Made by a program: the position numbers and the translations under genes | The notes under the pieces: model-generated | Seen by the model: only the letters and a program-made list of their open reading frames with translations | Told to the model about the DNA's origin: nothing | Database searches by the model: none | Origin: Cyclaneusma minus | Taxonomy: Eukaryota > Ascomycota > Leotiomycetes > Marthamycetales > Marthamycetaceae | DNA length: 64,000 bases | Reading direction: 5' to 3' | Assembly (NCBI GenBank): GCA_037179335.1 | Contig: JAKZHN010000060.1 | Span: 1 to 64,000, forward strand | Shown here: positions 44,794 through 56,823 of the stretch, in pieces | Layout of the letters: each line of letters begins with the position of its first letter | How positions within the stretch are numbered: the first letter of the stretch is position 1

Positions 44794-45916
44794 TGTTTCA
44801 TTCAGCCCGTGGCGGACGACTGAAACGAGTGGCAGTAGTCGCGCGTTGGAGGAGTTGGCAGAGGCGCAAGCTTGGGCGCTGGCCTCTTCTCGCAGTCCAC
44901 AGACTCGTACAAGGAGGCAGCACAACCAAACACGGTGCGCCTCAGGTCGAGGTTCGGCAGCGCTCGCTCGGTCGGGCGCTCTTCTGGGACGGGCCCTCCT
45001 CCGTTCGCGATCGTCGGTGGGGGTTTTCTCTCAGCGTGGGCTCAGGTCGGGGTGGTGGTGGCGCTGGGCTATCCGTCGCCTCAATTACTGTGTCGCTGGT
45101 GATCAGCTAAAGTCGAGATGGCTGTTTCTCCCGTCCTCGCTCCAACCCTGCGAAGGCTTGGCGGCCCGTCCCTTGGGCCACGACCGAGCCGAGACAAGAT
45201 AAGATCGACATAGCAGCACGTATAGTTGTAATAGCATATTTATTATTGCCGGATATCTGGAGATTTTTGCATGGAAGGAACAGAACGATCAAGACCAGCA
45301 AAAGCGTGCGCATTTATTTAGAAAGTTGACCTGATAAGCTCGAACATACCTAGCCCAAGCTGTCCAGATCCACCTCGGTGACCACGCCAATTGACATTCA
45401 GCATGGCTTCTACATGTACTGTTCTTCCCCCCCAAAGCATACACCTATGTAATCCCAAGTTTACCGTCCCTCCCAAACTTGTTTTCACCGACATAACAAT
45501 TCTACTGATGACCGCGGGAATAGCTCGCCAAGATACGATTTCTGTCTACCAGATGTCCTTATTTCCATGTCAAGCTGAGTGGATATTTGTCATCGCCAAC
45601 AAGTTGACAAGAACCAGCCGTGTTTTCTATGTTACTGAAGAACATGCCTTTGCGATAGTAAGTGGCTCACGAGGATTGATCTACGTAGGTCCAGTTTTCT
45701 TCCGCTGTCCTTCCCTGCTCCGCATCTCAGCCTTGTGCATCACATCAGACCTCCAACCTCCAGCTCTCCATAGTCGCAGTGCCAGCGGGACAATGATGTA
45801 ATGACGGCGAATATCCAGCACAACAAATGGCTTTCCTTTATGAACCTGAACTCCTTCACCTTTCCTGGTGCCGCAGTACAGCAACAACTCCACACTCCAA
45901 CCCTTGATAGATCACC
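44794..45916. other. Divergent intergenic region, no gene supported
   Basis: 1.1 kb between the MNN10-like start (minus) and the PMI start (plus). Overlapping long frames in 44601-45202 are GC-driven shadows. Both promoters should be here. Confidence 0.55.
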
Positions 45917-47190
45917 ATGGCCTCCGTGATCCAGCTCAAGTGCGACTGCAACAACTACCCGTGGGGAAAGACGGGCAAAGAATCCCTAGCTGCTCAATAT
46001 GCCGCCGCCACTCCAGGCACCGACTTCAAGATCGACGACAGCAAGGACTATGCTGAGATGTGGATGGGCACCTATCCTACCACGCCATCTCTGGTCCTCA
46101 GCTCCGGCGAAGACCTACAGAAGCACCTCAATGCCAACAAGGAGAAGCTGATTGGAAAGCCTATTCTGAACAAGTTTGGCTCTGATCTGCCTTATCTCCC
46201 AAAGGTGAGCATTTTCACCAGGTTCTCAAGACTCTGTTCTGACAGTCAAATTAGATTTTGTCAATCGCAAAGGCACTGCCACTGCAAATCCACCCCGACA
46301 AGGAGCTAGCTGCAGAACTACACAAGAAGAACCCCGATCAATTCGGTGACGCCAACCACAAGCCTGAGATCGCCGTAGCTCTTGGCAAATTCGAGGTCTT
46401 CGTTGGCTGGATGCCTCTGCCCGAGATCCAAAAGCTATTTACCAGTATTCCCGCCCTCAGCGACAAGTTCCTGAAAGACGAAACTCCCTTCAACCACGAG
46501 AGCCTGAGGAAGCTTGTGCGCCAGATCCTGTCCTTGCCAGATGAGGAGGTGGCAGCGCTGTACTCGGCTCTCAAAGACACCCCACAGGAGAAATTCGGAT
46601 CGCACGACTATATTCCCAAGCTCCTCCCCCGCTTGGCAGAGCAGTATTCGAAAGAAGATCCTGGCAATCTGGTGGCTCTCCTGACCATGAACTTCCTGGT
46701 CTTGGACAAGGGCGATGCTATTTTCGTGCCAGCCGACGGAATCCATGCCTACCTCTCAGGCGACATTGTCGAATGCATGGCACGCTCCGACAACGTTCTC
46801 AACACCGGATTCTGCCCCCGAGCCGACAGAGACTCAGTCGACTTATTCGCCGCAGCTCTCACGTTCAGTCCTAGAGGTGCCGATGAGGCTATTCTGAAGC
46901 CAAAGAAGTCGGACAAGGGTCTGAAAGGACATACCAAGGTCCTTGCACCTCCGATGAGCGAGTTTGACATGCTAGTTACCGACATCAGTGGAGGACAGGG
47001 TGAGACGATCAAGGCGCTGGGAGGACCAAGCATCTTGGTGGTGACTTCGGGGAGTGGTAAGCTGAAGGCGGAAGGCAAGGAGCATGAGCTCAAGAGAGGA
47101 TATGTCTTCTTTGTTGGTTATGACACTGGACTGGAGTTGTCTGCTGGTTCGGACGGTCTGGAGACGCATACTGCTTTTTGCGAAGCTTAG
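45917..47190 (+). CDS. PMI40: Mannose-6-phosphate isomerase, type I
   Basis: Two exons (45917-46204 and 46255-47190; 50-nt intron) give 407 residues, a standard length. Type I signatures: CDCNNYPWGKTG at the start, ALPLQIHPDKELA (zinc ligands Q/H), NHKPEIAVAL (ligand E), and the late VPADGIHAYLSGDIVECMARSDNVLNTGF (ligand H plus the conserved Arg region). A zinc enzyme in the cytosol that interconverts fructose-6-phosphate and mannose-6-phosphate, the entry to GDP-mannose for glycosylation, GPI anchors and cell wall. ATG 45917 sits in a good context (CACCATGG). Confidence 0.95.
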
Positions 47191-47898
47191 GATGGTGACT
47201 GGGAGCGACGAGTTGTATTTTAGCGATATGCGATCTACAGACACATACTAGGCTGTCCCAAGCACCACTGCTTTCTGCAATGCCAAAATCATCGCCGTGA
47301 AATCAGTATGCGTGAGGCATGGCTTTCTTTCCACAACTTGAGCTTGAGTCCAACCAAGTCGAATTGCTCTGCTCGTCCCAATTACACACTGATTTAGAAT
47401 ATGTATGTGCATAACTACCCGTAAGATCGGTAAGAACGATTTATTTCGAGATATGACTTCATTGAAAGGGTGATATAGAATTACCAATTATGTCTAGGCG
47501 GAGAAAGTGTTAGAGCTGCAGCCTGTTGCATGTGGTATGCTCCGGGGTGGGGCGGCTATCTGTCGCTTACTGGAAATAGAGGCGGCTGTGCTCCATCAGA
47601 GCGCCAAGACTTATTGCTGTTGCCTGCAGCTGACTTTATACATCTACTATCCTCCTGTCCCCAATTCCAGTACTTCATCTTTCTTTAACTTCCGTGAGTG
47701 TGAGAAAAGGTGTGGTGACTTTGGAGTCTGGACGACACAGATAGCGCACCAACTGGCCTCATCAGATGATCAGCTGAAGCTTGTCGAAACTACCCAACCG
47801 TCTTCTGTTGTTTGAAGACTGCTTCTCTGATCTCTCTTAGGATTGGTGGGACCCAGCTATCTAATGGCAGAAAAGTTTTCGTTGAAAAAGTTGCCACG
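47191..47898. other. Intergenic, no gene seen
   Basis: Promoter-like region of the Hsp70-like gene. A 102-codon plus frame at 47507-47815 has no recognisable features. Confidence 0.6.
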
Positions 47899-50348
47899 AT
47901 GAATCTCAACCTTCCGCTTCGCAGTCTGAGCAGCCGCAGGGATGAAGACAGCAGAAGACCCTTTGCTCAGTACACTCCACCATCTTCGACTGAAACTATT
48001 GCGGGGCCGGTACGAGAACCTGTTCCCTTGAACGAGCGATTGATAGTAGGAGTTGATTTTGGAACCACCTATTCCGGGTATGAACCAGTTTTCCAACTCA
48101 GTACAAATATCTCCCAGTTTTTTATACACACTCTCTACTTTGATGTCATCTTTTCCCTTCATTTTTCCCTTCATATTAAGATATTTCCCAAGCAGCCAAT
48201 CCTCTTTTAAAGGCATCGAATTCTCCATTCTCATTGTTTTCTTTTCGGTGTTCTATCTAATACATCCAGAACAGCGTGGCAACAGTCTACAGCTCCACCC
48301 CAGACGACATCGATGTCATCAAATCCTGGCCCGGCGGAAACGGCATCACCTCAGACAAAGTGCCAACAGAACTCTCATACTCCATCCCCGCCGATGCTCC
48401 CTCTGGAACCTTACCCACCGTACGCTGGGGTTTCCAATTCCGTCCCGAAGAAGCCCGTCTCCGCTGCATCAAACTTTTCCTCGACCGCAGCCAAAAACGT
48501 CCATTTTACGTCTCGCCTTTAGAAACCGCAGCACAGCTAAAACGCTTCAACAAAAATGTCGAAGATTCTGTGAGCGACTATTTGACAAAGATTTATGAGC
48601 ATACGATGGATATGCTGATGAGACGCTATGGAGAAAGCTTCATGAAAAGTACGAGCGTGGAGTGGGTGTTGACTTGTCCAGCTGTGTGGTCAGACAAAGC
48701 AAAAGACACCACCTTGCGCGCAGCAGAGCGCGCGGGCATGGGTCTCAAGTCCTCCATCCAGATGATTTCCGAGCCGGAAGCCGCAGCAGTGTATACACTA
48801 AAAGCCATCCAACCAAACCATCTCAGCATCGGCGACAATTTCGTAGTCTGCGATGCAGGCGGCGGAACTGTGGATTTGATCAGCTACCTCATCATATCTC
48901 TAACACCCTTGAAGGTTGAAGAAGCGGCTGTGGGCACTGGCGGGCTTTGCGGTGGCGCGTTTTTGAACTATCGCTTTGAAGAACATGTGCGGAACCGACT
49001 TGGAAAGGAGAAATTCGAGGAGATGAAAGCGAGGAAGGCGAAGAGTTGGCAAATGGGCTTGCGCTATTTCGAGGATTTCGTGAAGCGGAATTTCAACGAA
49101 GAGGATCATCAAGAAGTCAATATTCCGCTTCCCGGCCTGCCGGACGACGAAGAAGTAGGATTGGATTCGGGATTTTTGATCATGTCGTCGGAGCAGATTA
49201 AGGATATTTTTGAGCCGGTTGTTAAGGAAGTTTGCGAGCTGGTGCAAGGACAGGTTGAGGGTATCAGGAGGAAAGGGGGTGTGGTGTCGGGGATTGTGCT
49301 GGTGGGGGGGTTTGGACAGAGTGCGTACCTTTATAGGAGGTTGAAGGCGCATTTTAATTCTGCTGCGCCGCCGCCGCCGTATAGTGAACGGCCGACTCAT
49401 GCGCAGGCGAATGCATTGGTTGCTAGTGGGGCGGTGGAGGTTATGCAGCCGATGTATGCTTGGACGGCTGTTGTGAGGGGGGCGGTTTTAAGGGGTGTTG
49501 AGGGCAGTATGGTTATGTCAAGAATGAGCCGGTACTATCGATATTTTCATTACACTCTGTTCACCGACGGCTTTGTTCTGACTATTTTACGCAGGTATTA
49601 CTATGGGACTTCGTATGCAACGGTGTATGACGAAGACAAACACAATGTTAGCGAGCGGTACTGGTCTCCTCTGTGGGAGCGGTGGATGGTCTCGGATAGA
49701 ATGCAATGGCATATTGCGAAAGTAAGTCTTTTTTCCTTGGTCTGGGTTAACTTTTCACTGGGGTTAGAATGTCCAATCTTCAGACTGTGCCTCGCCAGTC
49801 ACTTGAGTTGCCCTCCACCACTTGAATCAGCTCGAGTTACCTACTAGGTCACTGGAATTGTTCCTAGTATCCACGACTGTCTTTAATGTCTTTTAAGACG
49901 TCAGAGACCCTTTTCACATTCCTGCTCACCCCCCACTCCCAAATTCTCGGCCCTCTTCCCTTCTCCAGACTCCCTCTCCTCGTCCGACCCTCCCAAGCTA
50001 ACCCCCACACCACAGGGGGAATCCCTCTCCCCCCTATCCCCCATCTCCTTCCACTACACGCGCAACTTCCGCCCCGGCCAATCTCTGATCGTCTCCGACG
50101 ACCTCCTCGCCAGCGACGCCGACACGCCACCGTCCGCCTACTCCAAAGACCTGATCCAAGTCTGCACGCTCACGACCGACTTGGGTGCAGTACCGAAAAG
50201 CTTGTTCACGAGATTGACGACCACGCGGGGTGTGGAGTTTGATAATTTGGATTTTGAGCTGCAGATGGTGGTTGAGAGTGCGGGCTTGGGCTTTGAGCTG
50301 AGGGTTGATGGGAGGACGTATGGGAGGGTGGAGGCGGAGTTTCATTGA
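47899..50348 (+). CDS. Hsp70-like ATPase, HSPA12-type
   Basis: Four exons (47899-48077, 48275-49531, 49595-49721, 50016-50348) join in frame to 631 residues. An actin-like ATPase fold: phosphate-1 IVGVDFGTTYSGVA (split by intron 1), CPAVWSDKAKD, ISEPEAAAVYTL, phosphate-2 CDAGGGTVDLISY, and adenosine GIVLVGGFGQSAYLYRRL. The substrate-binding half of classical Hsp70 is missing; instead a YYYGTSYATVYDEDKH region and a beta-rich C-terminus follow, as in the fungal HSPA12-like group, which is often expanded. Client and function unknown. Intron 1 (197 nt) and intron 3 (294 nt) are long for this window. Intron 2 (63 nt) is stop-free and a multiple of three; its removal restores the conserved MSRRYYYGTSY joining. 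Confidence 0.85.
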
Positions 50349-51334
50349 GAGTGTTGTGGTGGGGTTTGGAGGCGCGGTGGTGGGGGATTGGGGAGGAGAG
50401 GAAAGGGGGAAAGACTGAGATGTTTAACGACTGATGGGTTGAATGGGCGTTGGAATCGCATCTCAATTTTGGTACCTGGCATACTATGTATGGTTTGCTA
50501 ACATCGCCTAAGAAGCACAGGCTTGGGTCATATATATAGCAATTCTTAAACTAATGTACTCATAAGTCATATCATAAGTCATAATAATCAGGGCACAATA
50601 TCCAACATAACCAGTCCAAGTCCCAGCCAATAAAGAGACATGTGCGAAACACCGCCCAGTGTCCGCTGTTTCCAGAACAAAATCCTCCGGGATATCTCAA
50701 AATCAACCAGCGCCAAACAAGTATCTTACATATAGTCGCGTATTTGAAACACCTAATAAAATGGAACATGAACAGTGGAAAGCGTCCTCCGATGCCGAAA
50801 AGAAAAAGTTGCTTTCCGCCCCCCCACCAAGACATGTAAGGCAAACCACATGCGACCCAATCGAACCTTCCAGAGGAGGCGGATGCGGCGTCAGCGGACG
50901 CGGTCTCTTCCCGTCGGGCGCCGGCTAGGCGACTGGACGGCATGTGGAAACGTGGTGCATACATATGTGTAGATGACCCGTGCTGCATCAGGTTCAGCCT
51001 TATTCGGACTTTGGAGAAATTCCGAGCGCGGGCCTGAGATGGTAAGAGCCGGTGTTGTGTTGGTGTCAAAAAGACCAAGTGGGAAGCGGTGACTTTCCCT
51101 GCGGACATGGTCATGTTGTTCTGCGTCGGATTCGAAAAACGTAAGGTGGCCGTCGATGATATGACCGGGAGATCGGGGGCCTTTTCCCTGGGCAAGGGAA
51201 CGTTCAGGTAGTGGTGGAATTTTGCCGGTGAGTGAGGCCTCGATGCATGAAGGAGGCGAATAAGCTACTGCTAATCTTCAGACAGATATCGGGAGACTGA
51301 GAAAATCCACATAAAGTGCGGCGACAGCGCGACT
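50349..51334. other. Intergenic, weak ORFs only
   Basis: A 207-codon minus frame (50572-51195) and an opposing 89-codon plus frame (50659-50928) overlap. Neither shows a domain, and the first has an aromatic-rich, implausible end. Not called. Confidence 0.45.
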
Positions 51335-52138
51335 TCACTTCTTTTGACGGAGTAACCTCTGCTTCGCCCTCTCTTTCTCGCGTTGTCTGTTCTCTCGTCT
51401 TGAGTCGTACACCACCTCATCACCCTCCCTCTGAGGCCTTTTCGGCTTGACGACTTCGCCTGGCTTCAAGATGCCATCGATACGGGATCTTGAACCGTAC
51501 TTTTGCGCCTCTTTCCAGTCTTCTTCTGCCAACAGGCCCCTTTCATACATGTATCGGAGGAGAACAAAGTCCGGTTTTTCGGTGGTCTGAGTATTGCTGA
51601 TGAGATGTTCCCATGTGTGGTTCATTCGGTCTTGCCATAGCTCCTGGGGATCCGAATTGTGGAACGGGTGGTCGCAGAAGACACATAGAGCACATGTTGG
51701 GGGACCATGATTGCCAAAATGGGAGACTGAATGGTCATACCAATTGTCGGCATTGGTGAAGTGGAGCTGGCAGCCGGCGAAATTGAAGGGACATGGCAGG
51801 TCGATGTTTTGTGTTAGGGGAGCGATGTTGTTGTTCGGGCCCGCGGCCAGTATCTGAGTAAACGTATTACTCTGGATGGAAGGACTGGTCGGTGAACTGC
51901 TCTGGCTGGACGAAGAATCACGACTGCTGAAGCAGTTGCTGGGCGATGTAGTTGAATCGCAGGTGGAGCCATTACTAGGCACTGGACTTGGAGGTCGGAA
52001 GTTTGAAGGTGTATACTCCGGAACAGCTTCGAGACCCGGCAGCGATGGTAAGACGACTCTCTGTCTAGATGCGAGCGGTCTGCTGTACAAGAAGGAATGT
52101 CGCTCTTGTTCGCTTAGAAATCTCTCCATACTGGCCAT
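51335..52138 (-). CDS. Fungal protein with degenerate C2H2-type finger region
   Basis: A single exon on the minus strand from ATG 52138 gives 267 residues (the frame is open further upstream but without an ATG). The N-terminal ~115 residues are Ser/Pro-rich and disordered. Then LPCPFNFAGCQLHF..ADNWYDHSVSHFG..GPPTCALCVFCDHPFH..., with paired Cys and His in the order of a degenerate C2H2 finger, followed by MNHTWEHL. The C-terminus is highly basic (RRENRQREKERAKQRLLRQKK), likely a nuclear signal. I know of similar uncharacterised fungal proteins with this cysteine/histidine region; function unknown. An upstream exon cannot be excluded. Confidence 0.75.
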   Translation of the reverse strand: MASMERFLSEQERHSFLYSRPLASRQRVVLPSLPGLEAVPEYTPSNFRPPSPVPSNGSTCDSTTSPSNCFSSRDSSSSQSSSPTSPSIQSNTFTQILAAGPNNNIAPLTQNIDLPCPFNFAGCQLHFTNADNWYDHSVSHFGNHGPPTCALCVFCDHPFHNSDPQELWQDRMNHTWEHLISNTQTTEKPDFVLLRYMYERGLLAEEDWKEAQKYGSRSRIDGILKPGEVVKPKRPQREGDEVVYDSRRENRQREKERAKQRLLRQKK

Positions 52139-54261
52139 GGTTGAGGGCCGTCGAACGGATGGATCTTGGTGTCTCGTAGCGGAGAATCGGTTTGGAGTTG
52201 ACACGCGGGAGGGGCCGAGGGCAATCCGGGGAAAGCTAATCGCTGGATGACACCGAGGGAGCGGTTCGGTTCGTCGAGATTGAAGGTAAGTGTGCGGGGG
52301 GAGCGACGCGATAAGTGGTGTGCTCGGGTATTATCAGTATTGAAGTATCGGCACAAGTCGTGTATGAAGAGTCAAAGTAGCAAGGTGGGCGAGGAAGATG
52401 GAGTTGGAAAAACTAGATGGTCAGAAGAAGCGAAGATACGGGCAATTAATATTGACCGGCGACTTATGTGCTGGGGGAGAGCAGGGACGGGGGTGATCCG
52501 GAGTCACACACCCCACTCTCTGCAGGCCGCGCTGATCCCTACCCCTTTCACTAGCCTAGGTACTTAATCAATACCCACCCTCGACACCATCATCGTCGAC
52601 ATGGCTGCTGCCCATTGATCATTCTCGTGTTTCCTCTCCTTCGAGAACGGCCCGGACTTGCTCCCATTCCTCGAATCCGGTTTTCCGCTGAGGCGGTTCT
52701 AATCCTCCGTGGTTTGTCGTCTTGTCATCTTGTCGTCTTGTTCCTCGGCTTGCATATGTGTGCAGCAACTCAACCTGAAACGACGTGCTTATCCGCCACA
52801 GATGCCACTTTCTCGACTCACTCCACAAGACCTAGAGAGCCCATGTTAGCACTAGCTTTTCACACCAATTCGGGCTTTTCATATAAAGAAACCTGTCATT
52901 GTTATTGGCCGACCAATCGATTGGTGCGCCCTTTTGATTCGTGTATCACCACACACATCCCGCTCCCCCACGAAAGTGGCTTCTTGCAGGTGATCACAAC
53001 ACGTCAATCAACTTCAAGACCCGCTGGCCCTCCCACCACCTTCTCTTGACAAGAGCCGCATCCCTCTGGGTTCTCGAGGGTTCGCACACCCCCCATCCAT
53101 ATGCCAACTCGAGATTTGTGCATCTCCACAAGGGGGTCACCGGAGTCTACTCGTAACTCGCTCGCGTAAGGGGTCCGAAGGCAGTGGTGTTGCGTCAGCT
53201 CTGAAAAAGGTGGTGTGTGGTGTGCAGGAGCTTCATGCCTGCTACACACGGTTGATAGGCGCTAATCAGGCCAGGGGACCGGTCACGTGGCTAGCGATGG
53301 TACGATCACGTGACCGTCCAACCACACATCTCTCCTGCAGTCGGGCGCTCGAGTTTGTAGAGATAGGTGTAAGAGAGAGTTTGTAGTCCAGCCTTTTGCG
53401 GTATGCCTGCTTCCTTATTCGAGATTGACGTGAGATAAAGCTTGAGTAGGCAGCAAGATTGGTTCGTAGGTAGAGTCTTGAAATCTTGCTGTGTCCTTTG
53501 GACCTTGTTTGCCGGTCATGGTGAGACGAGGTCTCTTCGATATCTGTTCGGAAGTGAGTAGTGCGCACCCGCTGAAGGACTTCAATAGAGTTGAGAGGGG
53601 GAAGAGTCCACCCCGCAGGCCGCAAGGACTCTTGAGGAAGCTCCGAGATTCGAAGCATTCAGGACAACCCGAGTAATCGAACGGCTTCAAACAATTAGAC
53701 GTAATCCAAACAGCTGGAAGCAACCCAGCTATGTAGTTGGGAATACTGAGAATTTGAGGAGTGTGAGGACTCGGGGGACAACACAGAAGCTGAACTCCGT
53801 CAATGCGAAGTCCGATACGGAGTTGGCGCTTAGTAATAGGCCAATCACGATGTTTGCTGCATCGCCAACTCCGATGCCCTTGAGCTAAGAGAATCAGCCT
53901 TTCATCTTGCTCACTCCCGTGCCTGGTGACTCAATTTTCCATCATCTTCCATCTCTCTTGATGTGTGAATCTGTTTACCGTCGCAAGCAGTGATATATGA
54001 GATCCACCTTGCTTTAAACCACATCGACAAACACAGCATCTCGGACTTTCTCGTTCTCGGCCCCGAAATCTCCGAAAGTCGACATCAGGTTCCATGGCCA
54101 TGCTACGCGGGAGATGTGGGCTAAGATATCACCTGTTATCCGTATTCTACCATAGGGCTGCATAAGCCTTTCCCGACCACATAATTCCGGTATCATCGCC
54201 ATTCTCTGAACTCCGGAAACTCACTTGCCCTTTTGTGGAGCTCCAAGCACCCCCTCCCAAC
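52139..54261. other. 2.1-kb intergenic region, no gene seen
   Basis: Divergent space between the zinc-finger-like gene (minus) and the Zn2Cys6 factor (plus). Overlapping frames of up to 144 codons (52615-53049; 53266-53658 minus) have no domains. Two CACGTG-containing words lie near 53283-53312 (TCACGTGG, TCACGTGA). Confidence 0.55.
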
Positions 54262-56823
54262 ATGCCTGCTGTCCAACAAAAGCGCCGGCGTAACGGAAAA
54301 CTCCAGGCTTGCGAACCGTGCCGAAAGGGGAAACTGGCTTGCAATCATGCTATTCCGCATTGTGGACGATGCGTGCGACGTCAGATGACCTCCAAATGTT
54401 TCTATCATCCTGCCCCTATGACGGGAGCCGCAGCTTCAAAATCTCCTGAGGACCTGCTCACACCTCAACCAACGCCGATATGTGAGACTCGAATTCCGTC
54501 TTTGTCTCAGGGAGAGACTGCTGGAGACGCCACGTCGAAAAGAACGGATGAGCTTGATTCTAGACTTAACGATCGGTCTTTCATCATTCGTAACGCGACC
54601 TCTCTCTCGACCCCTTATACGATTCCGTGTACAGCCCGGAGGGCATTCAATTCAGGGGCTTCGCTATTCAAGCCGGTCTCGGGAATCACAAGCTTCTCTG
54701 CTGTCTTTTCTGAGAATAAAGCTAGGTTCTCGGGAATTCTAGACGACGAGAGAGACGGCGATGGAGATATTCCCGCCGACCAGTCTGCCATTGGCATAGC
54801 ATGCATTGCTCAAGGTATCAGAGTCCTTACCCATTTCCCAAAGTATGACCTGTGTCAGAGGCTTCTGAATATTTCTGGCGCTGGTGATGTTGATGGTCCT
54901 ACTTTGGTCCGATCCATTCTCTCGCACAGCGTCAACTCCATTTGGAATACCTTTGACGTTTGTCTGGCCGAGCCCAAAGATCCCGAGAAGCTCTCGTTGA
55001 TGGCAGATGCTATTGCCAAGAACCAAAGAAGACCGCTGCCGCCTGCTCCTACCGACCCTACCAAATGGTTGAGCACTTTCACTGGTCCAAATTTACGATG
55101 GGAAGTTCTTGGCTTGACTTTCGTCTATTTCGGAATGGCCTATCGCTGTCTCCAGGACTGGGATCCGATATTTCGATCACAGCAAAATGGAGACGTTCCT
55201 GAAGATCGCAGAACAATTTCCTTGCGGATGCTGGAGAGCGCAAGTATTTGTCTAGATCTCTGTAATCAGACAGAGACTGCAAATTACATCGTCGCTGCGC
55301 TGACTTATAACATGTTCATCCTTGAGAGCATTGTCGAAGGAGATGAATGTACGAACAACTTCTATTGGCGGTCAAGGAATGATATAGCTGACTATGATAA
55401 TAGCCTTCCAATTATGGAAACGTTATGGTGACATGATCTCGCTCACCTTTTCACTTGGACTCCACAGACTTCCTGACCCTAGCACCGTTCCGTTGACAGC
55501 GGAACTGCTCTGGAAAATCCGCATCTTCGCTGCCATATACGGCATCGATAAGTGCTATTGCTCGTTCAACGGCCGGCCGCAGAGTCTCGACCGACATTAT
55601 TGTCTACGCTGGGTCCCTCTTGATTTGTCCGGAAAACAGCTTCTAGGCCACCCCGAAGAGATTGAAGCTGCTGTCAGAGACCTCGATGTCAATGGCTGGA
55701 ATACAAAAGGCGATATCAATGTGATGACACAGTATCGTGCTTATATGTACCTTCAGTTCATCCGCGAAGAAGTGCTCGAGGTTGCCATGCGTGTAAGCGT
55801 ACAATCGCCGAAAGCTCGGCTAGAGTAAGAAGTACCGCCATTGCAATTCAACATCAGCTAAGCAGTTTTTAGTGACCTCAGACGGCGAGCCCACGACACA
55901 GTTACTGGCTTCCCGGCTGCAGTGAGACCTGGCCTGAACGACGAAGATAGCTATGGCGAACCAGGAAGAGTTATGTGGTCACGGAAATGCATCGAGCTTG
56001 AATACTACCAGAACCTGTTTCTGATAGAGCGTATTGCTGTTGCCAGATGTGGAGCGGGTGGACAGAAACTGCTTGATCTCGCACTTCAGATGATGGAAGT
56101 TCTCGTTTCTTTGTGGATCAAGAGGGATCAGTTGCAACAATGGAATTCTTGCTTCGAATGGCAGGTAAGCATTTCCTCATCCCCATAGACACAAATTCTG
56201 TATTTTCCTCTGACCGTGATTTTCCCGTCCTGTAGGTTGTCTGTTACGGGATCCCCTCAAGCGGCGTCCTCTGTCTAGAACTTCTGAAACCATATCGCAC
56301 CAAAGCTGTGCCGGTGAGCAGCACTGCCAACAACAATCAACCATCTGCCGAAACCTCGTCTCAGCCGCTACGGTTCTCTCGCAGCCTAGTGATTCAAAAC
56401 TTGACGCTTTTCCTCCATTTCCTAGACTGGATTCGGCCGACGGATGGGAACTATCGCCTATGCAGGCGCATGCGGAAAGTGATTCGAAGAATCCTGGACC
56501 ACGTCTTGGAAGTTCCCCCGTTAGCTGCTCCAGTCCCGCCTACTGCTGCTATCCCTGATGAAGCTACCAATTCTGAGTTTGCGAATGGAAGCAGAGAAGA
56601 CGCCATGGAGGACATGACAGCATCGGGTGTAGTAGACAACGACATTGGTGGAATGAACGCGGGTTCCGGGGACTGGGGAGCCAGTCTAGGAACACCCTCA
56701 CTAGACTCGCTGGATTGTTTGGATTGGCTGAACACGGTAGATTGGACGCAGGGGTTCTGGATGGACCTCAATAACATGGGCGGGAATGTGGGTGGTGTTA
56801 ACAATTTCCCTGTCAACTTCTGA
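54262..56823 (+). CDS. Zn2Cys6 transcription factor
   Basis: Four exons (54262-55348, 55404-55824, 55873-56164, 56236-56823) give 795 residues. The binuclear cluster is at residues 17-46 (CX2CX6CX6CX2CX8C: C17, C20, C27, C34, C37, C46) with basic residues before it (KRRRNGK). The middle-homology domain spans about 190-600 (ILTHFPKYDLCQRLL..., LGLTFVYFGMAYR, FQLWKRYGDMISLTFSLGLHRLPDP, LLWKIRIFAAIYGIDK). The last ~100 residues are acidic/Asn-Gly-rich, ending in a DWTQGFWMDL-type segment that may be an activation region. First intron GTACGA...TAG (55 nt) is needed to keep FQLWKRYGD. A sequence-specific nuclear regulator; targets unknown and no linked pathway cluster is apparent. Confidence 0.9.

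Noticed and set aside
44601..45202. Plus-strand ORFs of 147-169 codons opposite the GT34 gene
   Set aside because: Antisense shadows in GC-rich sequence; no domains.
50572..51195. 207-codon minus-strand ORF
   Set aside because: No recognisable domain, aromatic- and Cys-rich end from AT-biased sequence, overlapped by another open frame on the plus strand; no splice support.
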